Of a stretch of 64,000 bases of DNA, positions 17,137-26,000 are shown in pieces (within the stretch, counting starts at the first letter, position 1; every line of letters begins with the position of its first letter). This stretch comes from Pseudoxanthomonas beigongshangi (lineage in GTDB: Bacteria; Pseudomonadota; Gammaproteobacteria; Xanthomonadales; Xanthomonadaceae). Made by a program: the position numbers and the translations under genes. Where the stretch lies: assembly GCF_016820515.1 (NCBI RefSeq), contig NZ_JADHDV010000003.1, positions 142,563 through 206,562 of the forward strand, read 5' to 3'. The notes beneath the pieces were generated by a model that saw only the letters and a list, made by a program, of their open reading frames with translations, ran no database searches and was not told the origin of the DNA.

Positions 17137-18414
17137 ATGCCCTTCGCGTCGAGATCCTTTGCTCTTCCCCTGGCCTGCCTGCTGCTTGCGCTGGCATCGC
17201 CGGTCCCCGTCCAGGCACAGCCTCCCATGGGCGACGACGACCATCACTGGGTCGCCAGTTGGAGTGCGGCGCCGGTGGGGGCGGGAGACGCGTTGCCGCC
17301 GGTGACGATACGCCAAGTGGTTCGCACCAGCCTGGGCGGAGCGGCGGTCCGCGTGCGCTTGTCCAACCTGTTCGGCAGCCAGCCACTCACGATCGGTCCT
17401 GTCCGGCTGGCCCGGCATGCGGACGGTGTCGCCATCCAAGCCGACAGCGATGGATCGGTGACGTTCGCCGGGCTGCCGCAGGTGACGCTCCCGCCGGGAG
17501 GGTCGGTCCTGAGTGACGCGGTGGATCTGCCGGTGACGGCATTGGAGATGCTCGCCATCAGTCTGTACCTGCCGCAGGGCGCGGCCGCGCCGACCGTCCA
17601 CCAGGTCGGCAACCAGACGGTGTACCTGGCGCGGGGCGATCTCACCTCGCGGTCGCGGTTCGAACCGGAAGGCGAACCCGACGATACCCGCTACCTGCTG
17701 ACCGATCTGGAAGTCGCCGCGCCAGCGGGCGCGCGCGCCTTCGTCGTGCTGGGCGATTCGATCACCGATGGCGTGGGCTCCAGCGAAAACGCCAATGCGC
17801 GCTGGCCCGATCGGCTCGCGCAACGGTTGCAACGTGATCCGGCGCTGGCGTCCATCGCCGTGGTGAACGCCGGCATCGCCGGCAATCGCATCCTCAACGA
17901 CGGCGTGGCGCCCTATCGCGGGCCGAGTTCGCTGTCGCGCCTGCAACGCGATGTGCTGGACAAGCCGGGCGTGCGCTGGATGCTGCTGTTGCAGGGTGGC
18001 AACGACATCTCCGCCTCGGACCGGCTCGAAGCGCCGGATCAGAAGGTCAGCGCCACGCAGATCATCGAGGGCATGCAACAGATCATCACCCGCGCCCGTG
18101 CGCGCGGTATCAAAGTCTGGGGCGCGACCCTGCTGCCGCGCGGCGGCACCACCTTCCCCGCACCGCCCAGCGCGGAGGCGATCGCCAAGCGCGAAGCCGT
18201 CAATGCCTGGATCCGCGAATCGGGCGCGTTCGACGTTGTGGTGGATTTCGATCGGGTGATGCGCGATCCCGCGCAGCCTGATCGCCTGCTGCCCGCCTAC
18301 GACAGCGGCGACCACCTGCATCCCAACGATGCCGGCTACCAGGCGATGGCGGACGCCATTGACCTCGTGCGCCTGGCAGAGGGCAACGGGCCCTCAGGAA
18401 CGATGGCCCGATGA
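17137..18414 (+). CDS. Secreted SGNH/GDSL hydrolase (lipase/acylhydrolase family), 425 aa
   Basis: This predicted exported esterase starts at 17137 with a signal peptide (PLACLLLALASPVPVQAQ). An N-terminal beta-rich domain (about 30-200, HHWVASWSAAPVG and onward) precedes the SGNH catalytic core. Catalytic blocks are GDSITDG (nucleophile Ser), GGNDIS (Asn) and DHLHPND (Asp/His). Members of this architecture deacetylate or de-esterify plant or bacterial polysaccharides, but the substrate here cannot be read from sequence. The divergent CadC-like regulator is the nearest candidate controller. Confidence 0.88.
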   Translation: MPFASRSFALPLACLLLALASPVPVQAQPPMGDDDHHWVASWSAAPVGAGDALPPVTIRQVVRTSLGGAAVRVRLSNLFGSQPLTIGPVRLARHADGVAIQADSDGSVTFAGLPQVTLPPGGSVLSDAVDLPVTALEMLAISLYLPQGAAAPTVHQVGNQTVYLARGDLTSRSRFEPEGEPDDTRYLLTDLEVAAPAGARAFVVLGDSITDGVGSSENANARWPDRLAQRLQRDPALASIAVVNAGIAGNRILNDGVAPYRGPSSLSRLQRDVLDKPGVRWMLLLQGGNDISASDRLEAPDQKVSATQIIEGMQQIITRARARGIKVWGATLLPRGGTTFPAPPSAEAIAKREAVNAWIRESGAFDVVVDFDRVMRDPAQPDRLLPAYDSGDHLHPNDAGYQAMADAIDLVRLAEGNGPSGTMAR

Positions 18415-18439
18415 CGGCCAAATCACGCGGCCGTGGACG

Positions 18440-18904
18440 TCAGATTGGCAGGGCGTGGCTGCGCTTCACGACCTGGCTGGGCAGATCCGTCTTGACGTTC
18501 TGGATGCCGTTGGCGCGCGTGAGGTGGCGGGTCTGGAAGCGGCGATAGTCGTCCAGGTCCTCCACCACCACCCGCAGCATGGCATCGCATTCGCCCAGCA
18601 TGATGTAGCACTCCATCACCTGCGGCAGGCGTTCCATCGCGGCGATGAAACGGTCGATGGTGTCCGCGTCCTGCGCGGTCAGCCACACCCGCGTGAACAG
18701 GGTCTGCGGGTAACCCACCGCGGCGGGATTGACCACCGCCACGTAGCGTTCGATGACGCCGGCCTGCTCCAGCAGCCGTACCCGGCGCAGGCATGGCGAG
18801 GGCGAGAGGCCGACAACCTGTGCCAGTTCGGTGTTCTGCATGCGCCCGTCCCCCTGCAGCGCGCGCAGGATGCGGCGATCCAGCTCGTCCAGCTTCACAG
18901 GCAT
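18440..18904 (-). CDS. Lrp/AsnC-family transcriptional regulator
   Basis: This 154-aa regulator has an N-terminal winged helix (about 3-60, LDELDRRILRALQGDGRM and LAQVVGLSPSPCLRRVRLLE) and a C-terminal RAM ligand-binding domain (about 70-145). The start at 18904 has a GGAGG site 5 nt upstream; the next upstream Met has none. It is divergent from a LysE/RhtB-type exporter, the standard arrangement in which an Lrp regulator senses an amino acid and controls its export. A palindrome in the shared intergenic region is a likely binding site. Confidence 0.92.
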   Translation of the reverse strand: MPVKLDELDRRILRALQGDGRMQNTELAQVVGLSPSPCLRRVRLLEQAGVIERYVAVVNPAAVGYPQTLFTRVWLTAQDADTIDRFIAAMERLPQVMECYIMLGECDAMLRVVVEDLDDYRRFQTRHLTRANGIQNVKTDLPSQVVKRSHALPI

Positions 18905-18927
18905 TGAAACCTCCATTTCAGGATTTT

Positions 18928-18946
18928 ATTGGCATCGAATGCCAAT
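18928..18946. promoter_or_regulatory. Candidate Lrp operator palindrome
   Basis: A perfect inverted repeat, ATTGGCAT-CGA-ATGCCAAT, lies 24 nt upstream of the Lrp-like start and 65 nt upstream of the exporter start. Its position and symmetry fit a dimer-binding site for the adjacent Lrp protein. This is an inference. Confidence 0.6.
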
Positions 18947-19010
18947 CTATCCGAAATTTCTGGAATATTCGCAACCCCGTGGCAAGGCAGTGTCCCTAGC
19001 ATGATCGGCC

Positions 19011-19622
19011 ATGGACACGACCACCCTGCTGCTCTTCTCGGCCACCGTGATGCCGCTGATCGCCACGCCCGGCCCGGACATGCTGTTCATCGTCGCCCAG
19101 ACCCTGGGCGGCGGCGGCGGTGCCGGATTGCGCGCCACGTTCGGAGTCTGCACTGGATACCTGGTGCATTCGATGCTCGCGGCACTCGGGCTGGCGGCCC
19201 TGATCGCCGCGTCGCCGCCGCTGTTCGCGATGCTTCGCTGGGCGGGCGTCGCCTACCTGGCCTGGCTGGCCTGGCGCCTGCTGCGGTCGGCGACGCGACC
19301 GGGTGGTTTGCAGGTCCGTGGCGACGGGCATCAGGCGGAATTCCGCCGTGGTTTCCTGACCGCGGTACTCAACCCGAAAGGCATGATGATCTACTTCGCG
19401 ATCCTGCCGCAGTTCATCTCGAGCGCCACTCCGGCGGCGCCGCAGGCCATTGCGCTGTCGGCTACCTTCATCGGCCTGTGCGCGGCGTTCTATTCCCTGC
19501 TCGCCCTGGCCATGGCGTCCGGCGGCTGGCGCAACGGTCTCGACGAACGTCGCCGCCGCTGGATCGAAGGCATGTCCGGCGGGCTCATCGCGGTGGCGGC
19601 GGGAAAGCTGGCCATCGGCTGA
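19011..19622 (+). CDS. LysE/RhtB-family amino-acid exporter
   Basis: This 203-aa inner-membrane exporter has the typical LysE layout of about six hydrophobic segments, with the N-terminal LIATPGPDMLFIVAQTLGGG containing the conserved PGP motif. The conserved NPKGMMIYFAILPQF segment lies near residue 120. The family exports amino acids such as homoserine, threonine or lysine; the actual substrate is unknown. It is divergently transcribed from an Lrp regulator. Confidence 0.93.
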   Translation: MDTTTLLLFSATVMPLIATPGPDMLFIVAQTLGGGGGAGLRATFGVCTGYLVHSMLAALGLAALIAASPPLFAMLRWAGVAYLAWLAWRLLRSATRPGGLQVRGDGHQAEFRRGFLTAVLNPKGMMIYFAILPQFISSATPAAPQAIALSATFIGLCAAFYSLLALAMASGGWRNGLDERRRRWIEGMSGGLIAVAAGKLAIG

Positions 19623-19702
19623 TCATCGTCCGGAGTGCGGCACGCATCCGGCCTGCTATCGTTCCACCCGCCGCGAACGCGGCGGATACCGGAGGTCATC
19701 GC

Positions 19703-20389
19703 ATGCGTGGTCTGGACTTCAGTTCGTGGCAGACATTGCTGTCGACGCTGCTCGGCCTGGCGGTAATCACCTTGATCGGCGTCGGTATCCGCCTGTTGGT
19801 CATGCAGACCATCCAGCAACGGCGGGAACGCGAGAATCGCCAGATCAACGAACGGCTGCGCACGCTCATCGCCGCCTACAAGACCCTGGGAGGTTCCTTC
19901 ACCGGCCATCTGGCCGTGGACCCGACGCACCTGCGGGATCTTCGGATCCGACAGGCTCAGGGCGGCGACGACGAGGCCGGCACCGGTTCGGATCGTTCGC
20001 GGAGGATTCGCGACGCGGTCGAGGCCGCGCTGTCCGACATCGTCCTGCTGGGCACCGACGAACAGGTGCGGCTGGCCGCCCGCGCCGCCACCGACATGGT
20101 GGAAGGCCGGCCGATACGCACCGATGAACTGGTGATGTCGCTGCGCGATTTCATCCGCCACGCCCTTGATCTGGATCCGATACCGCCCGGCCTGTCCATT
20201 CCTCCCCAGGGCCCGGCGCGTCCCGGTGGCGGCGGTGGCAAGGCCGGCAAGAACGAGGGCGCGCGCGACGACCCACGCCAGGCTGGCGGCAAGACGGGTA
20301 ACGCCGGAGCCGGAGCGGGTGGCGCCGGCGCGGGAATGGGCCTGGGTGCCGGCATGGCGCTGGGAGATGAAGCCGAATCCCGGCGCTGA
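19703..20389 (+). CDS. Membrane-anchored hypothetical protein with Gly/Ala-rich tail (228 aa)
   Basis: ATG 19703 follows a CCGGAGG site. One N-terminal hydrophobic segment (about 10-33, TLLSTLLGLAVITLIGVGIRLL) anchors a helical domain (about 40-165). The domain begins with a charged coiled-coil-like stretch (RRERENRQINERLRTLIAAYK) and includes LLGTDEQVRLAARAATDMVEG. The last 60 residues are Gly/Ala/Lys-rich and disordered (GAGAGGAGAGMGLGAGMALG). I recall similar proteins in other proteobacteria as uncharacterised. No function is inferred. Confidence 0.75.
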   Translation: MRGLDFSSWQTLLSTLLGLAVITLIGVGIRLLVMQTIQQRRERENRQINERLRTLIAAYKTLGGSFTGHLAVDPTHLRDLRIRQAQGGDDEAGTGSDRSRRIRDAVEAALSDIVLLGTDEQVRLAARAATDMVEGRPIRTDELVMSLRDFIRHALDLDPIPPGLSIPPQGPARPGGGGGKAGKNEGARDDPRQAGGKTGNAGAGAGGAGAGMGLGAGMALGDEAESRR

Positions 20390-20406
20390 TCGCGATCGCC
20401 AGCCGG

Positions 20407-20970
20407 TCAGAACGCGTCGCTGCCGGGGCGCAGTTCGATACCCAGGGCCGCGCACAGCTGCTGCATGCCCTCGTCGTCCCGGCTGAGCGCGATCCAGCCC
20501 GCATACGCATCGCCGTCGGTGTTCCAGTTCCAGAGCGTGTAGCCATGTTCGCGCAGGCGGTCATAGGCCACCGCCATCAGGCCCGGCACGTCCACGCCAT
20601 CGAGGAAGTCTTCGTCGCCGGGATCGCCGCCCCAGTCGATGTCGATGTTCCAGCGCGCAGCCAGTTCGTTCACGCTGTCGATCAGCGACTCGCTGTCCTT
20701 CCAGTCGACATAGAAACCCGACGTCCAGTCGATCGCGTCCTTCAGCGCCCACAGCATCCGGCCATCGTCGTCGCTGTCGGCCTCGGCCATGCGCTCGCGC
20801 CAGGTCGCGAACTGGCGCAGCGCGGTCTCCTCGTCACCCGGGTTGATCAGTACCAGCAGGTTCCAGATCAGGGCTTCCTGATCACCCAGATCGATGTCCT
20901 CGTCCTCGTCGTCACCGGAGCGGGAGAACGCATCGTCGGCGTCGAAGTCGTCTTCGTCGGGTAGGGTCAT
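20407..20970 (-). CDS. DUF6630-like acidic hypothetical protein
   Basis: This 187-aa soluble protein has a strongly acidic N-terminus (DDEDEDIDLGD) and a conserved tryptophan-rich middle (WALKDAIDWTSGFYVDWKDS). A C-terminal part has YTLWNWNTDGDAYAGWIAL. The pattern matches the DUF6630 family as I recall it. The function is unknown. It converges with the gene at 19703 and is divergent from the DUF3297 gene. Confidence 0.75.
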   Translation of the reverse strand: MTLPDEDDFDADDAFSRSGDDEDEDIDLGDQEALIWNLLVLINPGDEETALRQFATWRERMAEADSDDDGRMLWALKDAIDWTSGFYVDWKDSESLIDSVNELAARWNIDIDWGGDPGDEDFLDGVDVPGLMAVAYDRLREHGYTLWNWNTDGDAYAGWIALSRDDEGMQQLCAALGIELRPGSDAF

Positions 20971-21115
20971 GGGAAATGTCCTGGATATCTGCGGGATTCC
21001 TGCCTCGCCTCCACCATGGGGTTCGTCACCGAGGACGCGGGCCGCGGCAGGAACTTGGGAGGCGGCCCCCGGACGTTTATCCTATGCGCCTTCCGCGACA
21101 CATGAAACCACCACC

Positions 21116-21361
21116 ATGAGCACCGAAACGCCCCCCGACCGCCTGGCCTCCGACCCGCGCAGCCCCTTCCACGATGCGGAAATGATCGACCGCGGCGTAG
21201 GCATCCGCTTCAATGGCGTCGAACGCGACAACGTCGAGGAATACTGCGTCAGCGAAGGATGGATCCGGGTGCCGGTGGGCAAGTCCAAGGATCGCCGCGG
21301 CAATCCGATGACGTTGAAGATCAAGGGCGAAGTGGTCGCCTACTTCCGCGAACAGCATTGA
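21116..21361 (+). CDS. DUF3297 family protein
   Basis: This is an 81-aa protein. The family core is at residues 10-80: ASDPRSPFHDAEMIDRGVGI, EYCVSEGWIRVPVGK, and the C-terminal TLKIKGEVVAYF. It is widespread in Proteobacteria and uncharacterised; older annotations calling it glutathione peroxidase are not supported by any motif. It is followed by a hairpin shared with the converging transposase-like gene. Confidence 0.88.
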   Translation: MSTETPPDRLASDPRSPFHDAEMIDRGVGIRFNGVERDNVEEYCVSEGWIRVPVGKSKDRRGNPMTLKIKGEVVAYFREQH

Positions 21362-21409
21362 GTTCACGGCGGGCGCCCGCGCCCGCCATGCATCGTCGGG
21401 ATTGTGCCC

Positions 21410-21431
21410 GGGTGGAACACGCGTTCCACCC
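21410..21431. terminator. Hairpin between converging DUF3297 and transposase-like genes
   Basis: Perfect 9-bp arms (GGGTGGAAC/GTTCCACCC) flank a 4-nt loop. It is symmetrical and could act on both strands. There is no T tract. Confidence 0.55.
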
Positions 21432-21452
21432 GATCACCCGCGACCTGCCGAA

Positions 21453-21890
21453 TCAGGCAGCCTGATGGTTGGCGTACCGCTGCTTGCGTTGCAGCGAGGC
21501 ACGATGGGTCGCGACCATCCGGGCCAGGCCCTGCCGCCGGGCGTCGCTTTCCGGCAGGCAGGCCAGCACCGGGTCCCATTGTCCCGCCTTGACCCAGCGC
21601 GAGAAGCGCACGTAGACGCTGTGGTTGGCGCCGTATTCGATGGGCAGGCAACGCCAGTAGGCATCGTTGCTTCCCGCCATCCACAGCACCGCCTCGACGA
21701 AACAGCGGGCACTGGATTTGTGGCCGCGCGCGCGCGCGCCGAGTCTCCCCCCGAGATTGACCACGATGTGCGCCCACTCGTCATCGCTCAACTGGGGTTC
21801 AAGCACCGCCGACAGGGAACAGGACGCATCCTGCGTCTGCGTCAGGCGGCTGATCGTGGCGTCGAGACTTTCCTGATTTTCAGTCAGCAT
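21453..21890 (-). CDS. Solitary IS5-type transposase N-terminal domain (DUF4096-like), no DDE partner
   Basis: This 145-aa protein resembles the first ORF of IS5/IS1031-type elements: LSDDEWAHIVVNLGG, CFVEAVLWMAGSNDAYWRCLP, YGANHSVYVRFSRWVKAGQWDPV. The second half of such transposases, which carries the DDE catalytic residues, is absent: only 90 nt separate its stop from the next gene, and no terminal inverted repeats are seen. It has a distinct N-terminal 30-residue extension. It is either an insertion-sequence remnant or a domesticated DNA-binding protein. The start at 21890 is uncertain because no good ribosome site is visible. Confidence 0.7.
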   Translation of the reverse strand: MLTENQESLDATISRLTQTQDASCSLSAVLEPQLSDDEWAHIVVNLGGRLGARARGHKSSARCFVEAVLWMAGSNDAYWRCLPIEYGANHSVYVRFSRWVKAGQWDPVLACLPESDARRQGLARMVATHRASLQRKQRYANHQAA

Positions 21891-22232
21891 GTTCTGGCTA
21901 CCGTCTGGGACATGGAAGCGGCGGACTCCGTGCCCACTGCAGACATCGTCTTGGCCCCTTGTCTGCATATCCGTCGGCAACCGCGGATCCACCGTTTTCG
22001 CAGTGTTCTTCCCGTCACAGGCCATCGAACATCGGAATCGTCTGAAAAATTCCGGAATGGCACGGATTCGCCGGCGCGCAAGCGATAATTCCGCCGTAAA
22101 GCGCACGTTCCGCAGACGTAGTCACAAAATATGCGATGGCGGTGGCTTGCGAATCCGATAGGTTCGCGGAATGGCAAAGCCCCGATATAGAATGTGACTG
22201 CTTTCAGCCCAGAATCCGGGAGACCACGGCAC
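21891..22232. other. Divergent intergenic region, transposase-like gene / response regulator
   Basis: About 340 nt with lower GC than the surroundings and no credible gene. It must hold the promoters of both divergent genes. A possible weak -10 (TATAGA, 22186-22191) with a poor -35 (TTCGCG) 17 nt upstream lies 40 nt before the response-regulator start. Confidence 0.4.
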
Positions 22233-22868
22233 ATGACATTGAAGATCGTGCTCGCCGACGATCACCCGATCATCGTTGCCGCTGTCCGTCAGCTGCTCGA
22301 ACGCTCGGGCCACGAGATCGTCGCGGTTGCCGGTTCCAGCGGTTCGCTGATGGAGATCCTCGCGCAGCATCCCTGCGACCTGGTGATTACCGATTTCAGC
22401 ATGCCCAACGAGGACGAAGCCGACGGCTTGTCCCTGATCGGACTGCTGCAGCGCCGCCTGCCCGAGATGCCGCTGATCGTGCTGACCATGGTCACCAACC
22501 CGGCCGTCCTGCAATCGATCCTGGATATCGGCGTGCGTGGCCTGATCAACAAGACCGACGCGATGACCGAACTGGCCACGGCCGTGCAGACGGTCATGCG
22601 TGGGCAGATCTACGTCAGCAAGGCCAGCCAGCGCCTGCTGATCCAGGCCGGCAATGGCAAGTCCGCGCAAGCGGTTCCGCTTTCGCCGCGCGAGACCGAG
22701 GTCATCCGCCTGTTCGCGTCGGGCAAGTCGGTGACCGAGATCGCCCGCCAGCTCAACCGGAGCGTCAAGACCATCAGCACGCAGAAGCAGGAGGCGATGG
22801 CCAAACTGGGGTTGAAGAACGACTTCGACATCTACGCCTACGCGCGCGAGAAGGGCATGCTCTCCTGA
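22233..22868 (+). CDS. LuxR-type response regulator (BvgA/RcsB-like)
   Basis: This is a 211-aa two-component regulator. The receiver domain (about 3-125) has the acidic pair in VLADDHP, the phosphoacceptor Asp54 in VITDFSMP, the switch Thr in LIVLTMV and the conserved Lys in INKTDA. The NarL/LuxR helix-turn-helix (about 145-208) reads LSPRETEVIRLFASGKSVTE and IARQLNRSVKTISTQKQEAM. The sequence style is closest to RcsB/BvgA. It is followed 140 nt downstream by an EvgS/BvgS-like hybrid kinase, the probable partner. Confidence 0.93.
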   Translation: MTLKIVLADDHPIIVAAVRQLLERSGHEIVAVAGSSGSLMEILAQHPCDLVITDFSMPNEDEADGLSLIGLLQRRLPEMPLIVLTMVTNPAVLQSILDIGVRGLINKTDAMTELATAVQTVMRGQIYVSKASQRLLIQAGNGKSAQAVPLSPRETEVIRLFASGKSVTEIARQLNRSVKTISTQKQEAMAKLGLKNDFDIYAYAREKGMLS

Positions 22869-23008
22869 CGGACGACCGTGTCTCCGTACAAAAACGCTGT
22901 CTGAGAGATGAAGCACGCCCACGGGCGTCGCGACATTAGGAATAATCCGATTCGAAGGCCAGGGCACCACTCCTAGGCTGACGCGCATCGCTTTTGCGCG
23001 TGCCTGTC

Positions 23009-26000
23009 ATGTCCTTCCGTGTTTCCTCCCGCCTGCGTGCGTGCCTGTCCGGCATGCTGGCATTGGCGGGGTCCCTCTGCCTGTCACTGATCGTGGTCGC
23101 CCATGCGGCCGCGCATACGACGCTGGCGTTGGACCAGGAGGAAATCGCCTGGCGTCGCGCCCATCCGGTGTTGCGCGTGGGCGTATTCGCGGGCGATCAC
23201 ATGCCGCTGGAAGCCTGGATGGGAGGCCAGCCGGAAGGATTGGGCATCGACTACGTCCGCCTGCTTGCATCGCGCGCCGGCTTGCAGGTCGCCTTCCATC
23301 CATTCACCGACTGGGAGGCCGTCGCGTCGCGCTCTGCCAGGCGGGCACCGCCTTTCGATCTGCTGCTCGCGCTGCCCCATACCCGTGGCGACGAGGGCCA
23401 CGTCCGCCTGCTGCGGACCTACCTGAGCGCCGCGCCCGTGCTGGTCACCCGTCGCAATGACACGCGCACGCGCGATCAACGGGATCTGGATCGGGCGCGG
23501 ATTCTCATCGAGCGCCGCTTCCAGGACACCATCGTGCGCCTGCAGGGCGCCTATCCGCACGCGGTGCTGCAGTACTGCGATACCGGCCTGCAATGCCTGG
23601 ACAGCCTGGCCCGTGGCGAAGCCGACGCCTACATCGGCGTCACCGCGGCCCGCACCCGGGCGCTGCTGGCCGGTCGCCGGGCCGATGATCTCAACCTGAC
23701 CGGATCGGCGGGCCTGCCGGCCCTGGCGTTCTCGCCCGCGGTGCGGGTCGATGCGGCTCCCCTGGCCTCGTTGCTGGACAAGGCCGCCGCCAGCATCGAC
23801 GAAGCGGAACTGGCCCGGCTGCGCGATCGCTGGGGCTTTGGCGATTCCGCCGAAGACGGCGCCGCGGCCAACGCCTCGCTGAGCGCCGGGGAACTGGAAC
23901 GCCTGCGCGCGCTGCCGACGCTGCGGGTGGGATTCGAGGTGGATAGGTACCCGTACAGCTTCATGGACGGTGAAGGCCGCTTCGATGGATTGGCCGCCGA
24001 CTATCTCGCCCATCTGGGCGAACAGCTGGGCCTGCGCCTGCAGCCGATTCCGGCACGCGACTGGGATCACCTGCAACAGATGATCAAGTCCGGCGAGATC
24101 GATCTGGTCGCGGCCGGCACGCCAGACGATTTCCATCATGACGATGTCGCATTCAGCCGGCCATACGAGTACTTCCCGGAAGTGATCGTGGCGTCCACGC
24201 ATGGTCCGGCCATCGCCGGCGCACGCGACCTCGACGGGCGGGTGGTCGCGGTCCGCGACGAGGCCGGATTGATAGGCAGGCTGCAGAGCCAGTTGCAGCG
24301 AACCACGTTCCGTCCGGTTGCCAGCAATGAGGCGGGCCTGGCGATGGTGTCCGAGCGACAGGCCGATGCCTACATCGGCACCCTGCCCGCGATCGATTCG
24401 CTGATACGCGATCACTATGCCGCGGATCTGCGGGTGGTGGGACCGGCGGAACTCGACCAGGAGCTCGCATTCGGCGCACGCGGCGACCTGCAGGCGCTGC
24501 TGCCGCTGTTCGATCGCGTGCTGGCCAACATGGCACCCGCGCAGAAGCGCGCCATCCGCGCACGCTGGCTCAGCAGTTCCTATCACTACGGGGTGCCGTG
24601 GGGCTGGGTCGCGGGCGGCATCGCCATGGCTCTGGTCATCATCGGCGCGGTCATGCTGGCGTACGCCCGGCTGCACCGCCTGACCCGCGCCCGGGTGTGC
24701 GCGGAGCAAGCGTTGGAAGCACAGCTGTCATTCCAGCGCGCATTGCTGGAAACCATTCCCTATCCCATCTTCGCCAGGGACGCGCATGGACGGTACCTGG
24801 TGGTCAACCAGGCCTACGAGGCGATGTTCCGATGCGGGCGGGATTCACTGCTGGGGCGCCGGCTCGACGACGCACGGCCGAACCCGGGCGCGGATCTGGC
24901 CGGCATGCGGATCGCCGATCGCGCGCTGCCCGGACGCGAAGCCTCGGAACACGGCGAGCTGCGACTGCCGGAGACGGAGGCCGGCGCGGCGCCGCGCGAC
25001 GTGATCCTGTGGTCGCACGCATTCCTCTACGACGCCGACGAACCCGCCGGGCGGCTGGCGACCCTCGTGGATGTCAGCGAGATCCGTGCCGCGCAGGCAC
25101 GCGCGCGCTCTTCCGAGCAGCGCCTGTCCGACATCACCGATGCCATTCCGGCGACGGTCTTCCAGTTCCGGCTCTCGCCGCGGGGCGAGCGGCGTTTCAT
25201 CTATGCGGCCGGCAATGTGCAGGACCTGCTGGGCCTCTCGGCGGAACAACTGGTCGCCGACGAACGCCAGCTCTACGACCGCCTGCATCCGGATGATCGC
25301 GAACACCTCAAGGCGGCCTTGCGGGAGACCGCGCGCACCCTGCGTGCCCTGCCCACGCTGGATCTCCGGCTGAGGTTCGGGGATCGCTGGCATTGGGTGC
25401 GGACCGAGGCGGGACAACCGCGCCGACTGCCCGACGGAACCCTGGAATGGAGCGGGTACTGGATTGACATCGACGCCGCGCATGCGCAGGAACAGGCGCT
25501 GCACGACGCCAAGGCGCGCGCCGAATCGGCCGCGGCGACCAAGGCGGCGTTCCTGGCCTCGATGAGCCATGAAATCCGCACGCCGATGGCGGGCGTGCTG
25601 GGCCTGATCGAACTGCTGGCACGCACGACGATGAACCGCGAGCAGGCGCACATGCTGCGCCTGGCCGACGACTCGGCCAAGGCGATGCTGCAGATCCTCG
25701 ACGATATCCTCGATTATTCGCGGATCGAGGCCGGCCGGCTGGCGATCGCCCGCCAGCCCTTCGATCCGCGCGCGCTGGTCGACAGCGTCGCCGGCCTGTT
25801 CACCGCGCGCGCCAGGGAAAAGCACGTCCGCCTGCACGTGATCCGGGAAAACCGGGTGGCCGGCGCGCTGCTGGGCGATGCCACGCGGATCCGGCAGGTG
25901 CTCAGCAACCTGGTCAGCAACGCCATCAAGTTCACCGACGATGGCCATGTCGCGCTGAGGCTGTCGGTCGTCGGGGACACCGATGGATACCAGCGCATCC

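Noticed and set aside
21453-21890. A complete IS5-family insertion sequence.
   Set aside because: No terminal inverted repeats, no target duplication and no DDE-encoding second half are seen.
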